This document shows, piece after piece, positions 8,507 through 17,112 of a DNA stretch of 64,000 nt; position 1 is the stretch's first letter; every line of letters starts with the position of its first letter. Under the pieces are notes generated by a model. The model worked only from the letters and a program-made list of their open reading frames with translations. It was not told the origin of the DNA and made no database searches. The position numbers and the translations under genes were made by a program. Source of the DNA: Methanobacterium_B sp963703015 (lineage in GTDB: Archaea; Methanobacteriota; Methanobacteria; Methanobacteriales; Methanobacteriaceae). Where the stretch lies: assembly GCA_963703015.1 (NCBI GenBank), contig OY969779.1, forward strand, positions 2,232,001 through 2,296,000. The letters are read 5' to 3'.

Positions 8507-8551
8507 TTCTATTTACACTAAATTGCAAAAATAATTAATGGAGGAAATATA

Positions 8552-8665
8552 ATGAAAATTTTTGTTGATGATATTGAAAGCAGCTCAGACTACAAGGACG
8601 ATAGTAGATGGGTTGAATACGAGCTTTTAAACCACCTTAATGGCACTTTAAAAATAGATTTTTAA
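8552..8665 (+). CDS. 37-residue acidic peptide
   Basis: A short gene with an excellent SD (GGAGG at 8540-8544, 7 bases before ATG). The peptide starts MKIFVDDIESSSDYKDDSR and ends LNGTLKIDF; it has no hydrophobic segment and is mostly acidic. No family is recognised. Support comes from the strong SD, the operator-like array just upstream and an AT-rich run with a poly-T after the stop. It might be a small regulator, a toxin or antitoxin part, or the shortened start of a former longer protein. Confidence 0.5.
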   Translation: MKIFVDDIESSSDYKDDSRWVEYELLNHLNGTLKIDF

Positions 8666-8877
8666 TTGATTTTCTGATTATAATTCTTAAAACAATTCTT
8701 TAATTACTTTTTTTTTTTATGTTTGAAACTTTTTTTTGGAATTTATCAAATAAATTGTCATTGTGAAAATAATCTCAATAAAAAAATACTATAAAAAAAA
8801 CTTTTGAAATCAATAATGAAAAAAATCCATTAAAAAATTAGAAAAATGTTTGAGTAAAATAACTCAAACAGCTTTAT

Positions 8878-10056
8878 TTAAGCGAATATAGAATTTATTG
8901 CTCTAAGAACTTCCATTGAATGTGAATACATCACTTTTGCATAGTTGGCTTGATTAATGTACTGTTCGTAGACTATAGTTGGGATGCCTTTCTTTGCAAT
9001 TGGAATTGTCACATAGGTTGGACTGGTTCCTTTTACATAATGGTTAATCAAGTTACCATTTGTGTATTTGGAGTTGGCAATTTTTGAAGCGTAGCTGTTA
9101 GATTTTGTGTCTTGCTTTGGAGCAAAAACAAAATTAGGATATCCACTATATACTTCTTCGCCTCTTCCAGTATTTCCATGCACATCCATTACTAACTTGT
9201 AAGAAGTCCCAATATTTGGCACAACATATTTACTTGCCAATGTTTGTCCCTGAGATCTGCCAGTTGCGTAATTATCACCATTGTACACAATCACGTCGTA
9301 TACGGTAATTTGTACGTTATTTAATGATTTAGATAACGCATATATGGCATTTAACATTGCAATATGTGTCTGTACTTCCAGTGGATGTACACCAATTATT
9401 ATGGCTACTTTATTTTTTCCAGTACCTATTGGGCTTAACTTGAGAACCTTCCCATAGCTTGTGCTTCCTAATGTTGCAGAAGTCTTAAAAAAACCTTTTG
9501 TAGCGTTAACAGTAGCTGCAGGACCTAAAGTTTGGGCGTACCATGATTTCATTGTAACACTACTTGGGAGCTTGTTGTTGTCTTTGTAGTATTTCATAAC
9601 TTTACTGAACATGTACACCATGGACTGGTATTTAATGGTTCCTTGGGTAGTTGTCACATAACTTGGTGCCTTTCCATTCTTTTCAATATAAGAATTAACT
9701 GAATTTGCCATGGAAAGATATGTTGTTTTGCTTATGGATCCACCTTTGAATGTTTCACTCGGATTTGTTGGGTTTGAAACATTTTTTAGGGTTACATTGT
9801 TTTTATTATTTTTATAAAGGTTGGATGTGGCTTTAGTCATCAGATATAAAAATTGTGCAGTAGTTACATTTTTATTTCCAATAGAAACCTTGTTTGGGAG
9901 GCCGTTTTGGGTCTCAACATAATTTTTAACATTTCCAGAGGATTGGCCTATTTGATTAACGCTGTAGTTACCAGGATTACTCGCTGCTGCTGCTGCTCCG
10001 ATACTTAAAAGCATTAATAAACCCATCAATACTGAAATCATTTTTTTATTGAACAT
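8878..10056 (-). CDS. secreted pseudomurein-binding M14-like metallopeptidase
   Basis: Probable zinc enzyme acting on the wall. A signal peptide spans about 1-26 (FNKKM then a hydrophobic core, AAAAAS). Two pseudomurein-binding repeats follow at about 33-78 and 110-170. The C-terminal domain (about 195-392) has GVHPLE with His224 and Glu227, then His231, MDVHGN with His293, and IVYEQ with Glu364. This pattern fits the HxxE...H zinc site and catalytic Glu of the M14/AstE superfamily, but the family is divergent and the peptidase label is inference. SD GAGGTGA precedes the ATG. A paralogue without binding repeats is at 57365-58069. Length is 392 residues. Confidence 0.7.
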   Translation of the reverse strand: MFNKKMISVLMGLLMLLSIGAAAAASNPGNYSVNQIGQSSGNVKNYVETQNGLPNKVSIGNKNVTTAQFLYLMTKATSNLYKNNKNNVTLKNVSNPTNPSETFKGGSISKTTYLSMANSVNSYIEKNGKAPSYVTTTQGTIKYQSMVYMFSKVMKYYKDNNKLPSSVTMKSWYAQTLGPAATVNATKGFFKTSATLGSTSYGKVLKLSPIGTGKNKVAIIIGVHPLEVQTHIAMLNAIYALSKSLNNVQITVYDVIVYNGDNYATGRSQGQTLASKYVVPNIGTSYKLVMDVHGNTGRGEEVYSGYPNFVFAPKQDTKSNSYASKIANSKYTNGNLINHYVKGTSPTYVTIPIAKKGIPTIVYEQYINQANYAKVMYSHSMEVLRAINSIFA

Positions 10057-10093
10057 TAATTAAATCACCTCAAAAAAAATATTTAATATATTT

Positions 10094-10423
10094 TTAACTT
10101 GTTGGGTTACCATTTGGATCGTTTGAATTTGAATTATAATTTTTGCCAGTCAAACCATCGTTGCTTCCACTATTACCACTATTTTTACTACTACTTCCGC
10201 TTGAAGTATTTTGTTTACTGGTATTAGATGATGTAGATTTAGAATTTGAAGTACTGGCTGTTTGTGTATTGGCAGTTGTTGTTGTATTATTTGGAGAACT
10301 GTATGTTGTATTATTCAAAGTTGTGTTGTTGGTATCATTGTTACCTATGCAACCTGAAATAAGAACTCCTCCTAATACTATCACTATTACCAAAAATGGA
10401 ATTATAGTAAATTTTTGTTTCAT
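10094..10423 (-). CDS. lipoprotein with Asn/Ser/Thr-rich tail
   Basis: Of 109 residues, positions 7-24 are hydrophobic and end in LISGC, a lipobox-like motif (Cys25), so the protein is probably lipid-anchored outside the cell. The remainder is low complexity, rich in Asn, Ser, Thr and Gly, with many possible N-glycosylation sites. It has no recognisable domain. It ends 37 bases before the M14-like gene on the same strand, so the two may be co-transcribed. A wall-spanning tether is a guess. Confidence 0.6.
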   Translation of the reverse strand: MKQKFTIIPFLVIVIVLGGVLISGCIGNNDTNNTTLNNTTYSSPNNTTTTANTQTASTSNSKSTSSNTSKQNTSSGSSSKNSGNSGSNDGLTGKNYNSNSNDPNGNPTS

Positions 10424-10685
10424 ATAAACACCTCTATCTTGAAAATAGTATATGTATTTTCATACAATTTAAATTAACTGGTTATGTCAGAAATTTATTA
10501 ATATGCTACGAAAATAGTATTATATAACTAAAATTCTTAGGATTTAATATTAAACTGTTGAACTAAACTTATTACATGATCATATTTTCATGCTTTTTAT
10601 CAAGACATAATTTCAGGAAACAGTAAGGCAAATTTATGAAAATGATCCACTTATTTGTTAAAAAAATTTAGTAAAGAAAGATGTT
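10424..10685. other. intergenic region
   Basis: AT-rich. It should hold the promoter for the minus-strand lipoprotein (TATA-like runs near 10445-10510). No gene seen. Confidence 0.4.
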
Positions 10686-12605
10686 TCATCGCCTTATAAA
10701 TGCCCCTCCCAATGTTACCAGTAGAATTCCAACGACCAATGGTAATAATGGGAATCCTGTATCTTTCATGGGAATAGAATTTGATGCATTTACTCCATTA
10801 GAACTGATACTGCCCTTTTGATCTGTAGATATGATTGAGGTATAGGCATTGTTACTTAAATTGTAATCGTAGGTTTTTGAACTCACAATGAAATTATTGA
10901 CTATTTCTCCACTTTTTGTTACTGTGAACTTCAGTATCAAGTAGGCGACAGCTCCGTTTGGAAGATTTCCTATGCTCCATATGTTACTTGTCTGGTTGTA
11001 GCTACCAATACTTTTGATATAGGATAAGTAATTTAGTTTTGTTGAAAACAGGCTGTTTACCAATACGTTAAATGATTCCTGCGGACCTAAATTTGTGACC
11101 TTCACGTAGTAATAAACAATAGAATTAAGTTTAGGATGATTATTACTTGCCCTAACAGAAATTGCAAGGTCTGCACCAAGATTGCTTGTAAATGCCTTTA
11201 GACAAACATTTGCATTATCTATCACACTTGTCATATCCTCCCATGATATGCCATCGGGACTTATGAAACTCTGACCTGGACTTGCCCTGGCCTTGCTACT
11301 GTAATCAATTAAAGGATATTCTATGGTTATTGGCAGGTCATCATTTGGACTAATGAGTTTCACAACAATACTAAACCTTTGATTTTTAATTAGATTAACG
11401 AAGTTGTTTAGAACAATGGTTTTGTATCCTGCAGTTGATATGATGCATTGCTGTACAGATGCCAATATTCCTGATCTTGGATTGTTTCCAACTGGGTTGA
11501 GATAAACATAAATTTTGTAGGCTGAGTTTGGTTGGGTAACATAGAAACTTGCAGCTTTAAGAAGTTCCCTTCCATTTGATTTGAAGACATTTGAAAACCA
11601 GCCTACATTGTTGTCGTAGCCATAGTTTCCAACATCTCCGAATGGATCGTATTGATAGATGTTGTCGTAGTTTTTAACAGATTGTCCTGTCATGAAAATG
11701 ATGTTGTCAGCGGTGTTGGCAAGATTTTTATCATAATAACTAACATAGAAATAACCTTGATCACCCCAATCAGATCCCCAACTGTTTCTAATTATGAATG
11801 CTCCATTTCCCTGAGGATTTCCTAAGAAATTTGTTTTGCTGTAATTATCATCCCACCCAACAATACATATGGCATGATTGTAATCTCCATTTCCTTTGTA
11901 GTAATAATAGCTGTAGGTATTTGGATTGTAATAATAATCCTGATATGTCATCAAACTGTATATGGCACCGTATTTCATGATGGCTTCTTTTATCGCGGTG
12001 TTGTTCATCACTCCATTTATGGTTCTAGATGGAAGTTGAATAGTGTTTTGCACATGTATAACAGGTTTGAGGTTGGTTGGTGAACTTCCACTAAACTCAT
12101 TGAAAGGATCTTGAGCTCCAGTCACAGGGCCAATGTAACTATTTAGGTAGGCTAAGGCTTCTTCCCAGCAACCCGCATCATTATAACCTCTATCAAAACC
12201 GTATTTGTATCCTATGCTTAGAAGGTCCTTCATATTATTTTCAGATAAGTTCCAACTTTTATAGGGAAGCATGTTAGATTCCAATGAACCTGTGACAGCA
12301 AATGCCCAACATACATCACTAAAGCCCTGATTCTTAACTGGTGTAAGCTTTCCAAGTTTTCTAAGATCGTAGTAATATGGGGTTCCTGTGCTGCTGTTTA
12401 TGGATGTATTTTGAGTGGTAATTTTTGGTTTGGTATCTGAAGTCGGGGTTTTAACCTGATAACTAGTGGTTTTAGAATTACTGGCACTGTTTATATTGCT
12501 CACACCAGTATTATTTGATGCAGAAACTCCTCCGCAGATTAACAAAGCTAAAAATAGTCCACATACAACCATGATTACAGTTAGCTGTTTTCGTTTAGTA
12601 TCCAT
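10686..12605 (-). CDS. secreted papain-like (C1A) cysteine peptidase with DUF11 domain and C-terminal anchor
   Basis: A 639-residue surface protease. A signal segment (about 9-28) is followed by a Ser/Thr linker. The C1A domain (about 76-300) has Gln93 in KNQG, Cys99 in SDVCWAFA, His244 in NHAICIVGWDD and Asn274 in IRNSWGSDWG: the complete papain catalytic set. Residues 300-470 look like the beta-rich lectin-like domain often fused to such peptidases. A DUF11 repeat covers about 475-590. The C-terminus has one membrane helix (about 620-637) closed by RR, so the enzyme is anchored at the cell side. It could process surface proteins or wall peptides. The ATG start has only a weak SD. Confidence 0.8.
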   Translation of the reverse strand: MDTKRKQLTVIMVVCGLFLALLICGGVSASNNTGVSNINSASNSKTTSYQVKTPTSDTKPKITTQNTSINSSTGTPYYYDLRKLGKLTPVKNQGFSDVCWAFAVTGSLESNMLPYKSWNLSENNMKDLLSIGYKYGFDRGYNDAGCWEEALAYLNSYIGPVTGAQDPFNEFSGSSPTNLKPVIHVQNTIQLPSRTINGVMNNTAIKEAIMKYGAIYSLMTYQDYYYNPNTYSYYYYKGNGDYNHAICIVGWDDNYSKTNFLGNPQGNGAFIIRNSWGSDWGDQGYFYVSYYDKNLANTADNIIFMTGQSVKNYDNIYQYDPFGDVGNYGYDNNVGWFSNVFKSNGRELLKAASFYVTQPNSAYKIYVYLNPVGNNPRSGILASVQQCIISTAGYKTIVLNNFVNLIKNQRFSIVVKLISPNDDLPITIEYPLIDYSSKARASPGQSFISPDGISWEDMTSVIDNANVCLKAFTSNLGADLAISVRASNNHPKLNSIVYYYVKVTNLGPQESFNVLVNSLFSTKLNYLSYIKSIGSYNQTSNIWSIGNLPNGAVAYLILKFTVTKSGEIVNNFIVSSKTYDYNLSNNAYTSIISTDQKGSISSNGVNASNSIPMKDTGFPLLPLVVGILLVTLGGAFIRR

Positions 12606-12949
12606 TTTGATTAACCGGTATTTTTTATACTTATATTATGTACCCACTACTATTTAATTGTTTTTTAAAGCTCAAGAATCATTAAATAATATATTGTAAC
12701 AATTTTAGAACCTTATATAATAATTTGAATAATATTTAACTCTATTTTTAAAATATGGTCTATTTAGATACATAAAAAATGTAAGTATTTGCAATTTTAT
12801 TTTATAATTAAAAATAAAGGGAAATAAATTTTTCCAAAAAAATTTATTATGTTGTTGCAAGTAGTTTTGGCATGTTTTTTTTTAAATCCTGCTAATTTGA
12901 TCTATTTAAGAAAAATAAGAATTGAAAAAATCAGGGGTAAAATAAGAAT
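12606..12949. other. intergenic region
   Basis: About 344 very AT-rich bases. It presumably holds the papain-like gene's promoter (TATA-like runs near 12630). No other gene seen. Confidence 0.4.
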
Positions 12950-13168
12950 CTAAATACCTTTTCCCCTTACAACTGGATATTCATATCCTGCAATGTTATT
13001 AATTAAAATTATCTTGACGTATGTTTCATTTCTTTTTGATTCCTGGTTGTAATATATTTTAATTGTTTCGGAACCTATGGAAATCCTTTCGATACTGTTA
13101 TCAAATATTGAATCGAACATTTTATCATTATCTTTATCGTACTGAACATTGACCCATGTTACATCCAT
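12950..13168 (-). CDS. 72-residue hypothetical protein
   Basis: No family recognised. It starts MDVTWVNVQYDKDND with a GGTGAT SD 5 bases upstream. It is soluble-looking, with alternating beta-type segments (ISIGSETIKIYY, TYVKIILINN) and no signal peptide or cysteines. It stands alone between the papain-like gene and rubrerythrin. Real coding is supported by the SD and balanced composition. Confidence 0.5.
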   Translation of the reverse strand: MDVTWVNVQYDKDNDKMFDSIFDNSIERISIGSETIKIYYNQESKRNETYVKIILINNIAGYEYPVVRGKGI

Positions 13169-13415
13169 CTTTTATCACCAAAAATTTAACATCATAAAAA
13201 TATTGCAAACTAATTTCTTCAACATCTTTTAGATCTGTTTTTTATCAATATTTAGATCTATTCCTAATAAAGTTTAACTAAAATCCTATATGAAAAGCAT
13301 GAGTTAATAATCATACTCCATTCAATTTTACAGTTTATTATTAAAAATATTTAGTTCCTACCAATTGTCAGCGGATTTCTAAATAGCATAACCTAAAATT
13401 TAGTACAATATTAGA
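13169..13415. other. intergenic region between divergent genes
   Basis: AT-rich. It carries the promoter side of the 72-residue gene and leads into the rubrerythrin operator region. No further gene seen. Confidence 0.4.
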
Positions 13416-13449
13416 AGTTTGAGTTAAACCAAACTAAAAATTTATAGAC
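13416..13449 (+). promoter_or_regulatory. inverted repeat and TATA before rubrerythrin
   Basis: AGTTTG (13416-13421) and CAAACT (13430-13435) form a 6-bp inverted repeat with an 8-base spacer. It is followed at once by AAAAATTTATAGA, a TATA element at about 13436-13446. The rubrerythrin ATG is at 13481. The position overlaps the BRE/TATA, as expected for a redox-responsive repressor site; that role is inferred. Confidence 0.4.
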
Positions 13450-13480
13450 TATTAGTAACAGAATATAATCTGGTGTTAAA

Positions 13481-14062
13481 ATGAAAAAAACTTTGGAGAA
13501 TTTAACCAAGGCATTTATTGGCGAGAGCCAAGCAAGAAACAGATATACCCTGTATTCAAAAATTGCTAAAAATGAGGGCTACGTACAGATAGCAGATATA
13601 TTCCTCACAACAGCAGACAACGAAAGAGAACATGCTAAATGGCTGTTCCGGATGATTCAAGATCTCAAGAAGGAGTTTGGAGATGTTCAAGAAGTAACTG
13701 TAGAGGCAGATGCTCCCCTTATAATGGCAAGCACACCTGAAAATATCATAGCTGCAATTGCTGGAGAACATTATGAAAACTCTGAAATGTACCCTGAATT
13801 TGCAGATGTGGCAGAAGAGGAGGGCCTTGATGATATGGCAGTGAGACTTCGTGCAATTGGGCGTGCAGAAGAACATCATGAAACAAGGTACAAAGAATTA
13901 TTGAAGGTAGTAGAAGAGGGAACTGTACTTAAAAAGGACACCCAAAAGGAATGGCTATGTTCTAAATGTGGATATGTACACACTGGACTCACACCACCAG
14001 ATAAATGTCCAGCATGTGATCACCCACCAAAATACTATGAAATACTATGTGAGGAGTACTGA
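13481..14062 (+). CDS. rbr: rubrerythrin
   Basis: Diiron peroxidase that reduces hydrogen peroxide in anaerobes. The 193-residue protein has a ferritin-like four-helix domain (about 1-140) with iron ligands in GESQARNRY, EREHAKW, AGEHYENSEMY and RAEEHHETRY. A C-terminal rubredoxin domain follows, with CSKCGYVHTGLTPPDKC and PACDHP. The next gene (superoxide reductase) starts 4 bases after the stop, and its SD GAGGAG lies within the last codons here, so the two are translationally coupled. Superoxide is reduced to peroxide by the partner and the peroxide removed here. Confidence 0.95.
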   Translation: MKKTLENLTKAFIGESQARNRYTLYSKIAKNEGYVQIADIFLTTADNEREHAKWLFRMIQDLKKEFGDVQEVTVEADAPLIMASTPENIIAAIAGEHYENSEMYPEFADVAEEEGLDDMAVRLRAIGRAEEHHETRYKELLKVVEEGTVLKKDTQKEWLCSKCGYVHTGLTPPDKCPACDHPPKYYEILCEEY

Positions 14063-14066
14063 TAAT

Positions 14067-14444
14067 ATGGAAAGAGGCCAAATATACAGATGCAATACTT
14101 GTGGAAACATGTTTGAACTTATCAACATTGGTGGAGGAACACCATCATGTTGTGGAACAGAAATGGAACTCCTGAGCGACAAGGCCAAGGATGTTGGAGC
14201 TGAAAAACACGTGCCAGTAATCGAAAAAATAGACGGCGGTGTCAAAGTCAAAGTAGGAAGCATACCACACCCAATGGAAGAGGAACACTACATAGCTTGG
14301 ATAGAGATCATAACAGACAACGAAACACAAAGAGCATTCCTAAAACCTGGAGAAACACCAGAAGCAGAATTTAAAATAGACGACACAACCAACCTCTTTG
14401 CAAAAGAATACTGCACAGTCCACGGACTTTGGAGATCAGCATAA
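14067..14444 (+). CDS. dfx: desulfoferrodoxin / 2Fe-superoxide reductase
   Basis: Reduces superoxide to hydrogen peroxide without oxygen release. From the ATG at 14067 it has 125 residues. The N-terminal desulforedoxin domain holds a rubredoxin-like iron site (YRCNTCG and the vicinal pair SCCG). The C-terminal catalytic domain has the Fe(His)4Cys ligands in EKHVPV, IPHPMEEEHYIAW and CTVHGLW. A longer frame open from 13968 lies inside rubrerythrin; the ATG at 14067 with SD GAGGAG is the sensible start. It is coupled to rbr. Confidence 0.93.
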   Translation: MERGQIYRCNTCGNMFELINIGGGTPSCCGTEMELLSDKAKDVGAEKHVPVIEKIDGGVKVKVGSIPHPMEEEHYIAWIEIITDNETQRAFLKPGETPEAEFKIDDTTNLFAKEYCTVHGLWRSA

Positions 14445-14667
14445 GTTTGTTAAACTGTTATTAAAATGAAAATCTCTATTTTATGAGGGGTTACTTAAAT
14501 TTTGACCCCAAACTATTTATTTTTATTAAATTTATCAAATCTTAACATTATTTCAACATTAAACCATTATTCCATAAACAACAACATTATAAATTCCCAT
14601 GTACATAGTATATTGAACGCAGAAATTACTGATGCTTTTTTTGAAAAATTGGGCTGGGAGTTAATAA

Positions 14668-16209
14668 ATGAATGACAAATCACAAGTCGAGACTATGGAT
14701 TATCAGGGACTTTTTCGAAACGATCATACGGTAATGCTGATCTTAAATCCTAAAACAGGGAAAATTATCGATGCTAATCCTGCGGCTGTTAATTTTTACG
14801 GTTACAATCGAGAAGAACTGGTCATGATGAGTATTCACGAGATAAATGTACTTGATCCAGATATTATTGATGAACAGATGATGCAGGCAGAGAACAAAAA
14901 TAAGAACCATTTCATATTCCAGCATCGTCTGGCAGATGGGCGCATATGTGATGTGGATGTTTACAGTGGTATGATAGATTACCATGGAGAAGAATTCCTA
15001 TATTCCATAGTTCATGACAGAACAGATCAAAACAGGGCCTTGGTAAAACTAAGGGATAGTGAAGAGCTTTTCAGGTTAATATTTGAACAATCTCGCTTGG
15101 GGGCATGTATAATGACCCTAGATTACACTACGTTAACAATTAACAACGCCCTTTGCAACATGTTAGGATACTCTAAGAAAGAACTGTTATCCAGAAAATT
15201 AACAGAAGACACCCATCCAGATGACCTGGACATGGACACGGAACTCAGAAAACAGCTAGCAGCAGGTATGGTGGATGATTATACCATTGAAAAAAGGTAT
15301 GTCCGTATTAATGGCGAGATTTTATGGGCGAATGAGAATGTGTCTGCAATCAAAGACCAAAACAACAGATTGGTAAAAATTCTTGTGATGGTTGAGGACA
15401 TAACCCGACAGAAACAGATGGAAAAATTGTTTCTAAAAAAAACAAATAAACTTGATTCCATCAGGCAAATTCTGGAAATTAAGATGGAGGATAATGAAGA
15501 GGTTGAATACAAGTTGAAACAACTGATAAAGGAACTGAAAATGTCTAATCAGGAACTTGAAAGATTTGCCTATGTATCTTCTCACGATCTTAAAGAACCC
15601 TTGAGGATGATCATAAGTTTTCTCCAGTTACTTAAAAGCAGATACTACAACAGCCTAGATCAAGATGCCAACGACTTCATAGACTTTGCTGTGGAAGGAG
15701 CCCAGAGAATGGACATGATGATTAACGATCTTCTCCAGTTCTCAAGGGTTGGAAATGAAAGGGAGTTCAAATACATTGACTGTGATATAGTGGTGAGAAA
15801 CACCCTCTCAAATCTAAGTCAGCTCATTGAAAATAACGATGCAACGGTGGTTCATGATACACTGCCTAAGATCCATGCAAATGAAGAACTCATGACCCAG
15901 CTTTTTCAAAATCTGATAGGTAACGCCATTAAATACAGAAGGGATGTTGAACCACACATCTGCATAGAATCATCTGAGGAAGGAGATGATTACCTGTTTT
16001 GTGTGAGTGATAATGGAATAGGAATAGAAAAACAACATTTAGATAGAATTTTCACAGTTTTCCAGAGGTTACATTCTAGAGAGGAATATGAAGGAACAGG
16101 AATTGGCCTTGCAATTTCAAAGAAAATTGTACAGCAGCACAATGGAAAAATATGGGCTAAATCTGAACCAGGCAGTGGAACAAAATTCTACTTCACCATA
16201 CCCAAATAA
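14668..16209 (+). CDS. PAS-PAS sensor histidine kinase
   Basis: Cytoplasmic signal-transduction kinase of 513 residues with no membrane segment. The first PAS domain is at about 10-120 (LILNPKTGKIIDANPAA) and the second at about 128-250 (LRDSEELFRLIFEQSRLGA, then the PAC-like VKILVMVEDIT). A short coiled coil lies at about 255-300. The HisKA box is SSHDLKEPLR with the phospho-accepting His near 311, and the HATPase domain has NLIGNAIKYR, DNGIGIE and EGTGIGLAI. No response regulator is adjacent, so its partner is elsewhere. Rbr/dfx lie upstream, which makes redox or energy sensing possible but unproven. GGGAG precedes the ATG. Confidence 0.9.
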   Translation: MNDKSQVETMDYQGLFRNDHTVMLILNPKTGKIIDANPAAVNFYGYNREELVMMSIHEINVLDPDIIDEQMMQAENKNKNHFIFQHRLADGRICDVDVYSGMIDYHGEEFLYSIVHDRTDQNRALVKLRDSEELFRLIFEQSRLGACIMTLDYTTLTINNALCNMLGYSKKELLSRKLTEDTHPDDLDMDTELRKQLAAGMVDDYTIEKRYVRINGEILWANENVSAIKDQNNRLVKILVMVEDITRQKQMEKLFLKKTNKLDSIRQILEIKMEDNEEVEYKLKQLIKELKMSNQELERFAYVSSHDLKEPLRMIISFLQLLKSRYYNSLDQDANDFIDFAVEGAQRMDMMINDLLQFSRVGNEREFKYIDCDIVVRNTLSNLSQLIENNDATVVHDTLPKIHANEELMTQLFQNLIGNAIKYRRDVEPHICIESSEEGDDYLFCVSDNGIGIEKQHLDRIFTVFQRLHSREEYEGTGIGLAISKKIVQQHNGKIWAKSEPGSGTKFYFTIPK

Positions 16210-16576
16210 AAACCTAAAATAGGAATAAACAAAAAAAAGGATGCTAAAAATTAATTCCTCTGTAGACTAGAAAATCCATGATTTTATGGATATTGCTTAA
16301 AAATTACTATTAAATTAGAGAATTATTTTTAAAGTGATTGTTTTAGTTGGAATATTTTTTTTACAAGAAACCTATCTTTGTTTTTCTAGATTTTTCCAAT
16401 GGGATTATTATTAAGTATCTTGGTTTAGTACATAATATATGGATGGTTGATCTGATCAATAATATTATCATCAATAACCCATGAGGGTAATAATTAAATT
16501 ACCATAAACCATTAATTAACTAACCATAAATAATTAAAGGAACTAAATATTTATTTAAGGATTAAAGTGGATAAAA
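16210..16576. other. intergenic region
   Basis: About 367 AT-rich bases. The only structured piece is the odd palindrome TTGATCTGATCAA at 16447-16459, 118 bases before the lipoprotein gene. No gene or RNA seen. Confidence 0.4.
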
Positions 16577-17068
16577 ATGAAAAATAAGATTGTAATATTG
16601 GTTGTGATGACAATTGTCATTTTCTTAAGTGGATGTATTCAATCGAACACATCCCAGATAGATGCCCTTTCATCTACCATTAACAGCCACATTAAAAATG
16701 GTGATCAATACTACAACAGTTCAGGTAAAGCAGTTAACCAATTTCAATACAGTACTGCTTTGAGTTATTGTAATAATGCTAGTTCTGAATTTAATCTGGC
16801 TCAGAAATCTGCTAAACAAGGTTTAACCTATGCAGAAAATTCCAATGACACTGTGTATATTAACTATATGCAGGATGTTGTTAATGAATTAGATGCCAAG
16901 ATTAATGCAACAGAAGAACTTAAAACAGCAATTTCATATTTACAAGACAATGACACAGTAAATGCAAATATCCATATTGGAAATACGAATGATTTAATGA
17001 ACAATGCCGTACAATTTAATAATTTAAGACTGCAGATACTAAAAGATAATCCAACAAAATTCAAATGA
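16577..17068 (+). CDS. predicted lipoprotein, helical
   Basis: 163 residues with hydrophobic segment 4-17 ending FLSGC (Cys20), a lipobox-like motif. The mature part is predicted to be almost wholly helical, with spaced Tyr, Asn and Ala (YSTALSYCNNASSEFNLAQK) resembling a TPR or four-helix bundle. It is probably anchored to the outer face of the membrane. No specific function recognised. It ends 44 bases before the RecJ-like gene on the same strand but is unlikely to be functionally linked. Confidence 0.6.
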   Translation: MKNKIVILVVMTIVIFLSGCIQSNTSQIDALSSTINSHIKNGDQYYNSSGKAVNQFQYSTALSYCNNASSEFNLAQKSAKQGLTYAENSNDTVYINYMQDVVNELDAKINATEELKTAISYLQDNDTVNANIHIGNTNDLMNNAVQFNNLRLQILKDNPTKFK

Positions 17069-17112
17069 AAAAAATTATAACATGATTACTTACTATTTTT
17101 TAGAGGTTAAGA

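Noticed and set aside
10143..10427. 94-codon plus-strand frame opposite the lipoprotein
   Set aside because: Composition is the mirror of the Asn/Ser/Thr-rich gene (Leu/Val runs) and there is no SD.
13968..14066. Upstream extension of desulfoferrodoxin
   Set aside because: It lies inside rubrerythrin; the ATG at 14067 has an SD and matches the family start.
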